DNA of 64,000 nt, taken from positions 127,501 to 191,500 of the forward strand of contig JACVVK020000168.1 of NCBI GenBank assembly GCA_018292915.2, given 5' to 3'. Under the pieces are notes generated by a model. It was not told the origin of the DNA and did no database searches. It was given only the letters and a program-made list of their open reading frames with translations. Position 1 is the stretch's first letter, and each line of letters starts with the position of its first letter. Positions 13,432-24,313 of the stretch are shown here, in pieces. The DNA is from Batillaria attramentaria. Its lineage: Eukaryota > Mollusca > Gastropoda > Batillariidae. Made by a program: the position numbers and the translations under genes.

Positions 13432-14560
13432 GGGTTCTGTTCCCAGAGCTTTTGGTAAACAGCCCACACAATACACAATTACTATTATTATCATTAATAT
13501 TATTCGATATTATTCGGGGGTGAGCGGTGGTCTGGTGGTGAGCGGTGGTCTAATAGGTAGTGCGTCGGACATAGCCGCTGCGCTGCTGAACGGCCGTCAC
13601 CGCTGTCAAGATGGGTTCGAGCCCAGGTCGAGCTTGTGATACGTGATCTACCGATTTTGCCTGGCTACCGGGCTGCTCATCGGGGGTTTCTCTCCAGGTT
13701 TCCTCTCCCAACAAAAATTGAAAAAAGAAGGAGAAAAAGGATAGGTATTGGGTGGCGCTGCACCGCGGCGACGCGCTTCCCCCAGGGAAAGCAGCCCGAA
13801 TTTCCCGAAAGGGATAATAATAAGAAAAAGATAATAAAGATTGTCGGGTGATAACGGTCATCAACTCTTGCCAGCTAACGGGTCTAGCTTTCCTCTAACT
13901 GCAGGGTTTATCACCAAGGACGAAGCTGAGATCTACGAGAAGACAGAGTGTCAGTACCTCAAGTTCTGGGTGCCGCTCATGTGGGCCAGCAACGTGCTGA
14001 CACGCGCACGGCAGGAGGGCCGCATCGAAACAGAGTTCGGTCTCAGGATGGTCATAGAGGTTTGCTCCCTTTTACAGTTGTCTACCTTTGAACACACACA
14101 CTCTCTCTCTCTCTCTCTCTGACTCTCCGTGGCTAACCTTCTTCTTCTTTATTGTGATGTGAAGCCTTTGCTAAGTTTTGATAAATCAAGAAAGATATGT
14201 CATCTCATTTGATCCAGCCAGATTCTTAATATACATTTACATCATGTTTTAAGTAATATCTTTCATGTTTTAATGACTTGGCGGAGGAAGACATTGCTTA
14301 GCCGGGAATTAGTCTTTGTTGCTTGCGCCGCGTTAACTAACTAACTAACTAACTCTCTCTCTCTCTTTCATATCCGAAATGCAAAATCACTCTCCGCATT
14401 CAAGAACAGTCTCTTCAAACATATGTCAAAACTAAATCATCCATAATCATCATATATTATCCTATGGAAAGCATTCATGTGCCTGCTAGCATTTTTTTCT
14501 TCAAATGTTTTTGCTTTAGATGGCTTATTTCGAATGTTTGGCATGTATTGATGAATTCAT

Positions 14561-14639
<79 letters not shown>

Positions 14640-16115
14640 TCTTACAACTTTGATGTAGATTTAGACTTTTTTTGCAGATTTAGTAACGGCAAGTTTGAAA
14701 ACTGGTCTTTTGATCAACAACGTTTTACCGTTGGAAAATAAAGTTCATTTCATTTCATTTCTTTCTGTGTTTGTCATCGCGGTATCATTTACAGTTACAC
14801 ATACAGTTGCGAGTATTGCCAATGGCAGAGCCCCCAGAATTCAGCCAATCGCGTCCCGCGGCTTAATGGGCATAACACATGGCATGGTCTGGCAAACGTT
14901 TTGCCAGACACTACAACGAGGGATCTCTTTCATCTTGAAATACAATTTTTTTCCCGATAAGACTTTGAACGAATAAGTTTTTAAAACGTACTGTATTTTG
15001 CCGATACACCACAGTGTAAATGGGCGGAGCTTAATTGGCCTCAGGGCTAGCCGAGTGGAGTCGTCAACTGAGTTTGGTAGTACCTCTTGTCTTCTCTTTG
15101 GAGACTGCATTCACCGTCATGACAGAGAACTAAGCTTGGCGTGACACGGCCGTCAACTATTACAAACACCAAGGGCTGTTCCCTATCATTATAACCATTT
15201 CTGCCACTTTAGGCTGGTTTTCATTTTGTCTTTTCAGCAACTGGCCGATTTTCGGGACAAGTGCTCGCTGTGTTTTGTGTACGACTGGATCACTATACCT
15301 CTAGTTTACACACAGGTTTGTTTTTGTTGCTCGACAAAATATAACGTGAAAGTGGTTGTCGATGGTTGCACTACGAGGTATGTCATAGTCATAGAGCAAA
15401 CTTCTCAAACACTTTTGCGCGGCTTTAAGCCCTAAAAACTCACTCACTCACTCTTCTCAAACACTTTGGATTCCTTATGACGCAGTTGACTTTATTGCCT
15501 ATTGGTGAAACGACCATTTCACTCATGAAGATTAAAATAGGTGGCCGTCGCAGCCCATGATACATAAAACACAATGATGAAAAAAAATCGATTTTCTGTT
15601 TTCGACTTTTTTTTTTTTTTTTTTTAATCCGTGCTCGTACTGGTACATTCACAATCACAGTCCCTACCGCGGTTCTCTCGCCTGCAGCACCCAAAGTCTC
15701 TTTTGCTCATCAGATTTATTTTTCTTCAAAATCTTTTACTTAATTCTTTCTTCTTGTTGTTATTATTATTATCAGTATCTTCTTCATCTTTTTTCAGGTT
15801 GTGACACTGGCGGTGTATTCATTCTTTGCAGCCTGTCTGGTGGGTCGACAGTTCCTGGACACGGAGAAGAACTACCCGGGGTACGAGTACGACATCTACG
15901 TTCCTGTCTTCACACTGCTGCAGTTCTTCTTCTATATGGGGTGGCTAAAGGTTAGTGTGGACGTAATTGGATTTACCGCAAGGCTGCGGTACGGTGGCTC
16001 AGGTGATTTAGCCTTGGACTGTCGGTAAGAAGGGCTCAAATCCCAACACGGTAAAATATTCGTAGGGATTTTTTTTTCGGTGGCTCTGATTTGATATTAC
16101 TTTCGGGTACAGCCT

Positions 16116-16175
<60 letters not shown>

Positions 16176-16344
16176 CGTCACTTACACACTATTTATCATT
16201 ATTCACTCTCTGATGGGTAGCTTCGCAGAGATGATGTTTTCTTTAGAAGTTTGATAGAAGTTTGTACGTAACATTTTTACCACAGAAATACACGCGCACA
16301 TAGACAATACCTGGCAACATCCGGGTTTTTTTGTTTTTGTTTTG

Positions 16345-16399
<55 letters not shown>

Positions 16400-19300
16400 G
16401 GGGTGGGGGGGGGGGGGAGTAGGGACCGGCTTCGTGAAGAAAAAAAATTCGCTCACCTGGAGCCTGCTGTAACTGTAAGACGTTTTTCTTTGTAGGTGGC
16501 GGAACAAATGATCAACCCGTTCGGTGAAGACGACGACGATTACGACATCAACTGGTTGATGGATCGACATACGGCAGTAGGTGGTTTTCCCCCAACTACA
16601 CCGCTTCCTTGCATTTTTACGATTATGGCTTACACACCGGCATTTTGTTCTCCCAGTTCCTTGATAAGGCGTTCATGCTATGCGAACGTGCACGAAAACC
16701 AGGCAAAAGACTGATATTTCTTGAGGACAGCTAGGCCGCCTGTAGTGTAGTGGTTAGCACTTCGGACCATGGACCGGGTTCGAATCTCAGCCACAGGTGC
16801 CGTAGTTCCCGGTCCCGGATAACACGGGAATATTTATGAGAGGAAGCGTAGAATAGGGCCCTGTCACGCAGTCTTAAAACACATGGACATCCATAGCATT
16901 ATCGTACCGTCATCCTCATCATCATGCGTAATAACAATTGCCCCAGCTTCCGAGCCCTCCTTGGATTCCAACTCACGACCTGGGAGGAATACCACGTGGG
17001 CTGGAGAAGATGCAGTCTAGGCTTGGACAGTCAGTACTGATATTTGCTCGATCGTCAGAAAGACATTTTTTCTCCCTACTTTCGGGAAATTCGGGCTGCT
17101 TCCCCCGGGGGAAGCGCGTCGCCGCGGTGCAGCACCACCCAATACATATCCTTTTTTTTTGGGGGGGGGGGGGGAGGAAAGCCGGATAACCCGGGGAGAA
17201 AAACCCCCGATGAGCAGCCCGGTAGCCAGGAAAAACCGGTATCACATATCATCGGCTCGAACCCACGCTTCATCGCATGACATTGGTGATGGCCGTTCAG
17301 TAGCGCAGCGGCTAAATCCGACGCGCTACCTATTAGACCACCGCTCACTCCTGTAAGTAGCAAGTAGTATTGCTCTAATTTATTTTAAGAGTGATCTAGT
17401 GATCACTCTTTCCACACAGATGAGGTTCTCTCCCTTGCAGCCTCCACTTACCTATTCGTTCCCTTTACGCCATAAAGACAACTTATTTATAGATCATTTC
17501 TGAAATGTCACCAGGTTGCGTTCGCGCTTGTGGATCAATGTTGTGGCCGTCACCCTCCACTGATCCGTGACCAGCACTGGGACGAGACCGTCATGCCTGA
17601 GATGCCATACACGGAAGCCTCGCTCGGGTCACGTCGACCAAATTTCTTGGGATCTACTTTCAACTTAGCGTGAGTCTTTCATTCATTTATCTATCTCATT
17701 ATTTATTCATTTATTTGAATGATTTCTGATGAGTCGGCGATTTGTGGATGAAATGTGACTGGCAAAACTGTCACATAGATCTGTATTGCTGCATAGTTAC
17801 AGGTCATTTGGCATCATCACCGCCACCACAAAGAGATGAAATTTTGAAATCTAACTCATAAGATTTAATATCATGAATTATGGTATGTACTGTAAGCTAA
17901 TTAACCTTTATCCGGAACACATTAAGAGTAGAAGTACACATAATGCCGGTGCCTACATAAGCAAATGCTGCATTTGAGCGTTTCTTGAAGGCAAACTCAG
18001 AGTTAAAAGTCTCTCCTCATTTCAGTCATATGAACAGTTATCTCCCTCTTCTCGTGAACGAATCTAAACAACATTCCTTGCAACATTTTCATCATGTGAA
18101 TAGTTGTCTTTTTTTTTTTCTTTTTTTTTTGCTGCCCCAACTCTTTGCCAACTCTAGTGGTGTTCCTCCCAGGTCAAGGGTGGAACCCACGGAGGACTCG
18201 GAAGCTGGGACAATTTTTATTATGCATGATGATGGAGATGAGGATGATAGTAAGATGATGCTATGGAGGTCCATGTGGTTTGGGACTGCGGGACAGGGCC
18301 GCATTCCACGCTTCCTGTCATAAATATCCCGGCATTAACCAGGCCCGGGAACTACGGCACCTGCGGTGCCGGCCGTGTAATCATCCACATCATAAGACGT
18401 GTCATACTAAGGGAAGCACCCCCAAAGTCGCACCCGTGAAGTGGGTGAAACTCGGCTGTGTGGCAACAGCCTCCCCATCGGGCCCATAGCACACCCGCTC
18501 TGGGTAGGAGCCGACCTAGGTAGGAAAAATCCCGCTTGCCTCGGCTGGGATTCGAACCCGGGTCTCCCGGTCCATGATCCGAAGTGCTAACCACTACACT
18601 ACGGGGGCCGGTTGTCTCCCTCTTCTCATGATCAAATCTAAATGACATTCCTTGCAACATTTTTTCTTTTTGTACACTTTGTTTTCAGACCACCAAGCAC
18701 TGAGGATCAGCGGCCCGCGACGCCGGGTGATACGGACCGTCTCAGAAAAAGAAGTCACGGTTCATTTGCTGGCTCCGTCCTCAGCCTCTTCTCCATGAAG
18801 CCGCACCAGTAAGTACACGGATACCACACACTTTTAAAGCCTAAAAGTAAAAGTCAGAATTTTGTATGGTAACACAATGAAGTATAAAAAAATTGTAAAT
18901 GGTGAGCAATCCGTACAAGGTGAGTTCTGTACAAAAAGGACAAAACTCGAACCAAAGATGAGCTTAACATGTGTAGTCACACATACATGTGAAACCAAGA
19001 GAGATAATAATATTAAAGTAAAACAAACGCAGTCATTATCTCCCTTTGTCTGAGATCGAGAATTTGAAGACACGTTGTGGACAGAACTACAAAACTATTG
19101 TTCTGTATCCAACATCATTACCGACAAGAGCTCGCAATTACACTGCCCATGTCATGCCAGAACGGTAAACATTTGGCATCCATGCCTGCGGCACCATTCG
19201 TGACAGTTGTTGGCGTATATGCTTGTCAGTTTTTTTGTTTGTTTGTTTTCATAGAGACTGAAATCTAGATTCGAAATCTGACTCACATCGATAGAGCATC

Positions 19301-19616
19301 ATTATGCTCGCTTAAATTATTCATGAATTATGCCTTACCCGTATTTGAAACATTTTTAGACACCCAAAAAGTTTAAAAAAAATATATAAAAAAGTGGGGA
19401 AAAACCCACAAAAATCCCAATGACATTGGGGGTAAATCCATCTTTTGCAGTCGCTTCCTGTCTGGATCACGTGAAACAATAGACTCTGGTGATCATCATG
19501 TCCGCTTTTTGAGCGTACCCAATGGACGGCCGGGTTACATGCCTGTGCTGACGTCAGAGACGGAGAAATCTGGCAGCGTATTCCTAGATATGACGGGACC
19601 AGACGGACTCGAGGTA

Positions 19617-19689
<73 letters not shown>

Positions 19690-20632
19690 CGTGGGTGCGT
19701 GCGTGCGTGCGTGCGCGCGTGTGAGTGATTCTTAGCTTCCATCAATCAATTCAAAAGGGGTACGGATACTTTCTCATTACCGTGACACTGTTCACCTAAA
19801 ATTTCTTACCTCTCTCCCACTTCAGATTTGCGTATGTATGTTCAAATACGTTGTACAAGGCAAACGAGGAATGAATTTTCCAAACGATACAGTGGCAGAG
19901 TTCTTCATAAATTAAAGTTCACCTAGTCATACGATTGGTTGTTTCAGCTGCCCGAAGGACGGGAGCGGTCCAACAGCGAGAGGCTGGAAAACTTGGAATC
20001 TCTACCCGTGGATGTGCGCGTGCGCAAAAAGAGTTCCCCGTCCAAGTTTTTCTTCCTGGCGAAGAAAGATAAACCCAAGGAACAGCCTTCTCCTAAGTTA
20101 AACAGGTGAGGAAAAGCAAACCAACTTTTTCGCTAAGAGAATCGCTAAACTCATCTTCAGTCCAGTTTGGCAGTGGAGCTGGTGTAGCTCTCTGAACTGT
20201 CAGTGATGGGTTTGTGAGTTCGATTCCCCGCTAAAGACCAGCATTGTTTCCTTTTCTTCTTGTTTTGTTGTTGCTGCTGTGTTTATTTTGTTTAGGTTTT
20301 GTTTTGTTGCACCGTCTTTGATAGCACCCTTACCTGACTGTATAAGCAAGTGAAACATACCTATTAACTGGCCAAGTCCTAAATACAGGGGGAGCCGGGG
20401 TGGACTTCTAATGCTCGGGTCGTGAGTTCGTATCCCGGCTGGAGCCAAATATTTGTGGTGGCTTTTTCGTCGTTGCCCCGTCTTTGTTATAATAATAACA
20501 ATAATAATAGGGCGCCTCACATTCTAAAACCGAAGTAAAAAAACAACAACAAACAAACATAAAAACAACCCATTCACTCAGTGTACACTACGTAAGAACA
20601 AATAAAAAAAAAGTAAAAGAGCACACACACAC

Positions 20633-20681
<49 letters not shown>

Positions 20682-22040
20682 ACGACTGAGTAGAAATGAT
20701 AAAGGATAGACAGACAATTAAAAACCAAGGACAAGTACCAGTGATAAAACCCAAATCAAGGACAGATTGGAATGAGCCAGATAAAACCTTACAAGATAGC
20801 AGTGGTGAGGAGCTAAATGTAAGACACAGTGAGGAGCCGGGACAGGCGAATGGTAGAGCGTTGGACTTTCAATGCACGTGTCGTGAGTTCGACTCCCGAC
20901 AGGGAGCCAGACATGAACGTTCCCTCCTTGCCCAGTCTTTGATATCACCCGTGTGTGGTGGAAAAGGGCGAATCCTGAATACAGGAAGCGCTGCAGCCTG
21001 GATGGAATCTGCAATTATTACAAGTAAAAACCTAGTGATTATAAAAGCGACACAAAAGGGACAGAAACCACTTAACTTTGACAAAGGACGGCACAGGTCG
21101 ACGTTTCGGCTTACGCCTTCTTCAGGACATAAACAAATGGGACATAACTTCAACAAACAAGCAAAAGGTCGACCTGTGCCGTCCTTTGTCAAAGTTAAGT
21201 GGTTTCTGTCTCTTTTGTGTCGCTTTTATTTGCTTAACTTGTAACCACTTCGCAGTCATTACCGTTTCCGTTTCTAGTGATTATAATAATACAGTAAATC
21301 TTTGTAAATAAAACACTTCGAAGATGTCGGTTATCTTTGTGAACGTACGTGACAAATTCAGTCAGCTATCGTAAGTATTTACATCGTACAAAGTTTGCAA
21401 ATAAAAAGATTCTAAAGATTTCAGTTTCCGAAGACAGCGTAACTAATTTATGCGTCTTTCTTTATTTTTCACCTTCGTCATCAGATTTACGGTGGAAGCG
21501 GTAGAGGAACCAGCTGCCGGGCTTGACAATGGAGTCGCGGTGACGCACGGAGGCGGCGGAGATGCCCCATCGGCCACGCGAACTCGCCGCAGCGGACAGC
21601 AAACCGTCATGCAGACCTTGCAGCAACTAAACAGCAAAGCAGTGTCCAGGCCTCCCGTGTTGTCCGCCATTGAAGAAGGCGGCACCGTTACCAGTTTACG
21701 TCAGATTCTGCCGTCAGGAAAGTCTGATGACGACGATGGGTCTAGTTTATCGTCGATGGACGATGCGGATGTGTTTGAAAAGCCCAAAGCACCTGTGTGA
21801 GTGAATTTCAGAGTTCACTTTCGCGTTAACGCCACGTCATCACAAAATTACCGTAGAGTTGAATCTTGACCATCTCTCTCTCTCTCTCACTCTGTCTATC
21901 TATCTCAAATGGCTAGCCAAAGCCAGCACAATCAAGTCAAATAGCGTGTTGTGCGTTCCATTCAAAGCACCGAGCCAAACAGTTGTAGTGGCCTTTTCCT
22001 CCTTCCTGCCATGTCGTTCCTCCTTTACATATTGCAGTGG

Positions 22041-22083
<43 letters not shown>

Positions 22084-22920
22084 GCATAAAACCACCCACC
22101 CCTGTTGTCCTCTCACACACACACTACCGATTCCCTGTACACCCACATGCCTGTTCATAATACACGTAACACCATTTACGTGAGCAAGTTCGAAGGATAT
22201 TGTCTGTAATAACTGCTCCTGCAGCAACAGGTCCCAAAGCCCTTCGAACGATTGCTGCTTCCTAGAGAGGGAAATCCATTTGCCCAACCACCTACCCAGG
22301 CGTGTCACATACTGAGGAAATGTCTCCCTGCAGCTTTTTATAGGGGTACTAAAGCCGTCGGCTGAAGCTAGATTTCTCAAGACAACAACAACAACAGGGG
22401 TGAGCGGTGATCTAATAGGTAGCGCGTCGGATTTAGCCGCTGCGCTACTGAACGGGGGTAAACAATGTCTTGGCGATGAAGCGTGGGTTCGAGCCCAGGT
22501 CGAGCTTGTGATATGTGCGGTTTTTCCAGGCTATCGGGCTGTTCATCGGGGGTTTCTCTCCGGGTTATCCAGCTTTCCTCCCCCAGCAAAATTGTAAAAA
22601 AAAGAAAAGAAAAAAAAAAGGATAGGTATTGGCTGGCGCTACACCACGGCGACACGTTTCCCTCGCGGGAAGCAGCCTAAATTTCCCGAAAGGGACAATA
22701 AAGTAGTAAAAAAAAAAAAAAATGGTATTTGTTCGTTGTTGTTATTTTCGAAATAATAAAAACCTTTCTTCTGTCTTTGTTATACATCATTTGTGATCGG
22801 CGTCTTGGCTAAATTGCCCGTGTTCGTGCTTGTTTCAGACTGGAAGATATAGAGGAGACGGCTGAACTGTCCTCTACTCCCGTTCCCTCCGTTCCTATTA
22901 TCACGATTGACGAGGTCTGA
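4565..22920 (+). CDS. Bestrophin family calcium-activated anion channel, complete, 13 coding exons
   Basis: Coding exons: 4565-4743, 12113-12247, 12793-12959, 13905-14059, 15238-15315, 15798-15950, 16496-16576, 17515-17669, 18689-18808, 19451-19613, 19948-20105, 21485-21796, 22839-22920. All have GT donors and AG acceptors, phases join, and the sum is 1938 nt (645 aa plus stop). Residues 1-90 align without gaps to vertebrate bestrophin 1. They include the [10 protein letters not shown] start motif and the channel neck segment [13 protein letters not shown], with I76, F80 and F84 at the conserved pore positions. Exon 7 gives [11 protein letters not shown] with E300 and D301-D304, the calcium-clasp acidic cluster. 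Known for the family: plasma-membrane pentamer passing chloride and bicarbonate when calcium binds. About 350 residues form the conserved membrane core; the tail (exons 8-13) is polar and diverges after the FLGSTFN motif. The start is the first ATG and matches the family MTI start. Which paralogue it corresponds to cannot be settled here. Confidence 0.95.
4895..5072 (+). repeat. SINE family 1, intact head, bestrophin intron 1
   Basis: The first 65 nt (4898-4962) have 7-nt complementary ends GCCGGGA/TCCCGGC, an A box TGGTAGAGCGTTGG and a B box GTTCGAATCCC. This is the best-preserved tRNA-like head in the window, followed by the standard body. Confidence 0.85.
5818..6197. mobile_element. Candidate TIR element, bestrophin intron 1
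   Basis: GGGCCCGCATGTAAAGGTCG at 5818 is matched in reverse by CGACTTTTACATACGGGCCC ending at 6197, about 27 bp in all with three mismatches. A short (TATCT)n retro-tail lies within it. No clear target duplication. Confidence 0.5.
6389..6557 (-). repeat. SINE family 1, full length
   Basis: Complete body and tRNA-like head, ending CACCCCGGCTCCCC on the plus strand. Confidence 0.85.
6928..7345. mobile_element. Foldback element with ~120-bp inverted arms
   Basis: The left arm (6928-7051) and right arm (7240-7345) are near-complementary: ATCTAAGCTCCCAACAAAAA against its reverse, and ACCGTGCAAGCACA with GTGCTTGCACGGT. The centre holds a ~190-bp spacer. No coding region. Confidence 0.8.
7346..8387. 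other. Bestrophin intron 1, nothing recognised
   Basis: No splice-bounded exon, SINE or TIR element is apparent. A short inverted pair (CGGCTAAGAACCAGCC, GGTTCTTAGCCG) sits at about 7837-7885. Confidence 0.5.
8388..8650 (-). mobile_element. Retroelement-like repeat with (GTGA)n end, partial
   Basis: GTGAGTTTTTAAGGCTTAAAG and GACATGCAGGAGACGCTGCACC match 52337-52640 closely. Confidence 0.7.
8695..9056 (-). repeat. SINE family 3 (tRNA-derived) copy
   Basis: On the minus strand it begins with a tRNA-like head (GTAGTGTAGTGGTTAGC, CGGGTTCGAA), followed by CCTAGGTCGGCTCCTACCCA and a long body ending in ATCATCCTCATCCTC. Confidence 0.8.
9935..10060 (-). mobile_element. Retroelement 3'-end fragment
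   Basis: CCTTTATCTTACAACAGTAG and CATACCAATTTTAAAACG match 46408-46500. Both follow (GA)n runs, consistent with reverse-oriented LINE or SINE tails. Confidence 0.5.
10195..10260 (+). repeat. SINE family 3 head fragment
   Basis: Only the tRNA-like 5' part (TAGTGTAGTGGTTAGCACTT) remains; a (GA)n run follows. Confidence 0.65.
10624..11091. mobile_element. G/C-homopolymer-rich element with perfect 14-bp TIRs
   Basis: Starts CAGGGGCGCCGGAA and ends TTCCGGCGCCCCTG; AAGAC occurs on both sides (10619-10623 and 11092-11096). The interior is runs of 8-15 G or C. CAGGGG ends are common in hAT elements, but a 5-bp duplication is not typical of them. Confidence 0.65.
11575..12100. repeat. Unclassified repeat abutting bestrophin exon 2
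   Basis: AGAATTCAGCCAACTGCGTC through GCCGAGTGGAGTCGTC recurs at 14820-15060. A SINE is inserted at 11690-11860. The repeat ends ~15-20 bp before the exon 2 acceptor. Confidence 0.7.
11690..11860 (-). repeat. SINE family 1 inside another repeat
   Basis: Full head and body. It lies within the 11575-12100 repeat, whose second copy at 14820-15080 lacks it, and is flanked by CTACAACGAGGG on both sides. Confidence 0.85.
13019..13146 (-). repeat. SINE family 1, truncated and diverged
   Basis: Body sequence (TTTAACTTCCTTTTCCACCA, GATATCAAAGACGTGACAAC) and half of the head; the A-box side is lost. Confidence 0.75.
13147..13510 (+). repeat. Interspersed repeat family 4 with expanded (TG)n
   Basis: Shares GCACCACGTGAATGTTATGCG-type sequence, GATAATGCGTGTGATTCACG and a (TTA)n-like tail with 30039-30375. 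Here the internal TG dinucleotide has expanded to about 80 bp at 13349-13431. Confidence 0.65.
13349..13431. repeat. (GT)n microsatellite
   Basis: Uninterrupted dinucleotide run in bestrophin intron 3. Confidence 0.95.
13517..13840 (+). repeat. SINE family 2 (tRNA-derived), ~310 bp
   Basis: The head has GGTCTAATAGGTAGTGCGTCGG and GGGTTCGAGCCC; the body has CGGGCTGCTCATCGGGGGTT and a tail near GATAATAATAAG. Three copies occur in the window. Confidence 0.8.
14563..14638. repeat. (GT)n microsatellite
   Basis: Uninterrupted run in bestrophin intron 4. Confidence 0.95.
14640..14765 (+). mobile_element. 3' end of a non-LTR retrotransposon, ATTTC-type tail
   Basis: TAACGGCAAG and ACCGTTGGAAAATAAAG followed by (TTCAT)n match, in reverse, the 3' end of the element at 34505-35575. 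Confidence 0.65.
14820..15062. repeat. Second copy of the exon-2-adjacent repeat
   Basis: Shares CCAGAATTCAGCCAATCGCG, GACACTACAACGAGGGA, CATCTTGAAAT and GCCGAGTGGAGTCGTC with 11575-12100, without the SINE. Confidence 0.7.
15411..15452 (+). repeat. Tail fragment of the (TCAC)n repeat
   Basis: GCGCGGCTTTAAGCCCTAAAA followed by (ACTC)n is the reverse of the 8388 and 52337 repeat ends. Confidence 0.6.
16120..16400. repeat. (CA)n and (GT)n microsatellites in bestrophin intron 6
   Basis: A CA run at 16120-16174 and a GT run at 16346-16399 followed by poly-G; an inverted pair like those in the Ig cluster but with a wider spacer. Confidence 0.9.
16735..16985 (+). repeat. SINE family 3 copy
   Basis: Head CTGTAGTGTAGTGGTTAGCA with GGGTTCGAATCTC, then a shortened body ending near CATCCTCATCATCATG. 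Confidence 0.75.
17055..17352 (-). repeat. SINE family 2 copy
   Basis: Same body and head in reverse, with CCCGATGAGCAGCCCGGTAG and a poly-T/poly-G tract at 17153-17174. Confidence 0.8.
18150..18613 (-). repeat. SINE family 3 copy, longest
   Basis: Ends with the reverse of the tRNA-like head (GGTTCGAAT region and CTAACCACTACACTAC). The internal body includes GTCGCACCCGTGAAGTGGG, shared with 8695-9056. Confidence 0.8.
19619..19722. repeat. (GT)n and (GC)n/(GTGC)n microsatellite
   Basis: Begins five bases inside the donor side of bestrophin exon 10 and grades into GCGCGC and GTGCGTGC. Confidence 0.95.
20391..20490 (+). repeat. SINE family 1, partial
   Basis: The head lacks the A-box stretch (GGAGCCGGGGTGGACTTCTAA), then B box and body to GCCCCGTCTTTG. 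Confidence 0.8.
20620..20682. repeat. (CA)n microsatellite
   Basis: Dinucleotide run in bestrophin intron 11. Confidence 0.95.
20833..20971 (+). repeat. SINE family 1, diverged subfamily
   Basis: Head with GAATGGTAGAGCGTTGGAC and GTTCGACTCCCG; the body differs (CCAGACATGAACGTTCCC), so it may be a separate subfamily. Confidence 0.75.
21041..21230. mobile_element. Foldback fragment of a Penelope-like or related element
   Basis: Arms of about 60 bp (21041-21104 and 21168-21230) are inverted copies (TTTGACAAAGGACGGCACAG and reverse). The left arm continues into a hammerhead-like motif. Assignment to Penelope-like elements is inferred from that motif. Confidence 0.6.
21090..21135 (-). ncRNA. Hammerhead-ribozyme-like motif
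   Basis: On the minus strand: CTGAAGA (core box, 21119-21125), a GGC/GCC stem II with GTAA loop, GAAAC (21103-21107), then ACGTC followed by GACC. GTC before the core can pair with GAC after the putative cleavage GTC, giving the start of stem I. This is the minimal hammerhead layout reported for Penelope-like retroelements. Activity is untested. Confidence 0.55.
22044..22082. repeat. (CA)n microsatellite
   Basis: Short CA run in bestrophin intron 12. Confidence 0.95.
22397..22705 (+). repeat. SINE family 2 copy in last bestrophin intron
   Basis: GGTGATCTAATAGGTAGCGC head, GGGTTCGAGCCC B box and the same 3' body, ending in a poly-A tract. Confidence 0.8.
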
Positions 22921-23214
22921 TCTGCGAGGGAAAACTGCAAGCCTCTGAGTGCATGTAGTCAAGGCAACCACAAACTCAATCTGGAGACATTGAGACTATA
23001 GTGAGTCCACGACGTCGCTGTTGCGAAGAAGAGCAGTTAGCAACATCCTTGCGCGGGAGTGTCGGAACAAGTGATCACCAGCACAACGCGTGATACGTGT
23101 ATAGACTTTATATGCATAAAGACAGTGTAAAGTGATGCTTCCCCGACCTACACGTCATGGCAAACTGTTTATTTTGTAAAATCTCTTAACCCAGTGCGTG
23201 TGTGTGCCTGCGTG

Positions 23215-23285
<71 letters not shown>

Positions 23286-23362
23286 CTACAAGTGTGCGAC
23301 TTAGAGAAAATTCAGTGGGGCTCTGAAGATAGCGCAAAAGTAATTGGGTGCAGGTATTATTC

Positions 23363-23431
<69 letters not shown>

Positions 23432-23900
23432 AAAACGCACGAATGACTTTCAAGACCCGACGTCCCTTGCTTATTCGGAATCCCGACGAAGTAAAAATGT
23501 CACTCGCATAATTATTTCACGTTAGTTGAAGTTTCTCTCACGTTGTATGTTTGTTTTTGTTTTCATATATTTCCACGTTTCAATTTTATTTCAAGTGAGT
23601 AATACACAAAACGGAGACTGGATAGATTTTACCCCACTCGGAGAATTTTGGAGAGAGCTCATCGTAGTTCAACATGATCAGAATATCAATATCAAACAAT
23701 ATCACACACAGGTAGAGTCTGACGTCAGAGAAAGAAATTGTGTAGAGGAACGAGAGGAAAAAAACAACAACAAAAAAACCCCTCAACGTTATTAAGTTGC
23801 ACTGTTGCAGAAAATGCGATTGATCAGAATTTCACTAATCAAAGTGTCGAAATAACCCCAGATGAAACCAAAAAATGCTTCTTCTAGATTTCTTTTTGTG
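22921..23900 (+). other. Probable bestrophin 3' UTR and A-side intergenic
   Basis: Follows the stop codon; apart from two TG runs it has no recognised feature, and I could not fix a polyadenylation site. Confidence 0.4.
23215..23430. repeat. Two (TG)n microsatellites after the bestrophin stop
   Basis: Runs at about 23217-23283 and 23365-23429 in the presumed 3' UTR or flank. Confidence 0.9.
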
Positions 23901-23909
23901 TTCTTTATC

Positions 23910-23910
<1 letters not shown>

Positions 23911-23982
<72 letters not shown>
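23911..23982. repeat. (TG)n upstream of copy A
   Basis: A single ~72-bp TG run sits before the copy A leader block; no CA partner is present. Confidence 0.9.
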
Positions 23983-23984
<2 letters not shown>

Positions 23985-23999
23985 GAAAGCGACAGACAT

Positions 24000-24203
24000 A
24001 GGTAGATAAATGTAAGTTTCTGATATCAAAATGACGCAATCGGCAGATACAAGTAGACATATCAAGATGACGTAAAACATGCCCCGTCATGACGGGGAAA
24101 CTACTTCGTGTTCACACGCCTCTGTGGTGGCTGGTAGGAGCATTGTTTGGCCTCGGCTATCTGCAGACGTTGTGTTTGTCCTGCAGCCTGCATGAACGTG
24201 AAG
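24000..24203 (+). promoter_or_regulatory. Copy A upstream block with probable non-coding leader exon
   Basis: Related to the blocks before B to E: it has TCAAAATGACGCAA-like sequence, CCTCTGTGGTGGCTGG and a final AACGTGAAG followed by a GTAAAG donor at 24204. Divergence is higher than among B to E, and two TGACG motifs remain. Confidence 0.5.
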
Positions 24204-24313
24204 GTAAAGTCTCCTGTCAAAGTAAAGGTAAAGTCCACACACTCTCTTAAGAAGAGAAGACTTTTACATGGAAATAGGCGGAACCTATACTGAATACTGC
24301 GCTCACGAGAGAG

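Noticed and set aside
13300..13525. Long Cys-Val or His-Thr repeat proteins over dinucleotide runs here and at similar tracts
   Set aside because: They are translations of (TG)n or (CA)n microsatellites without conserved flanks or splice context.
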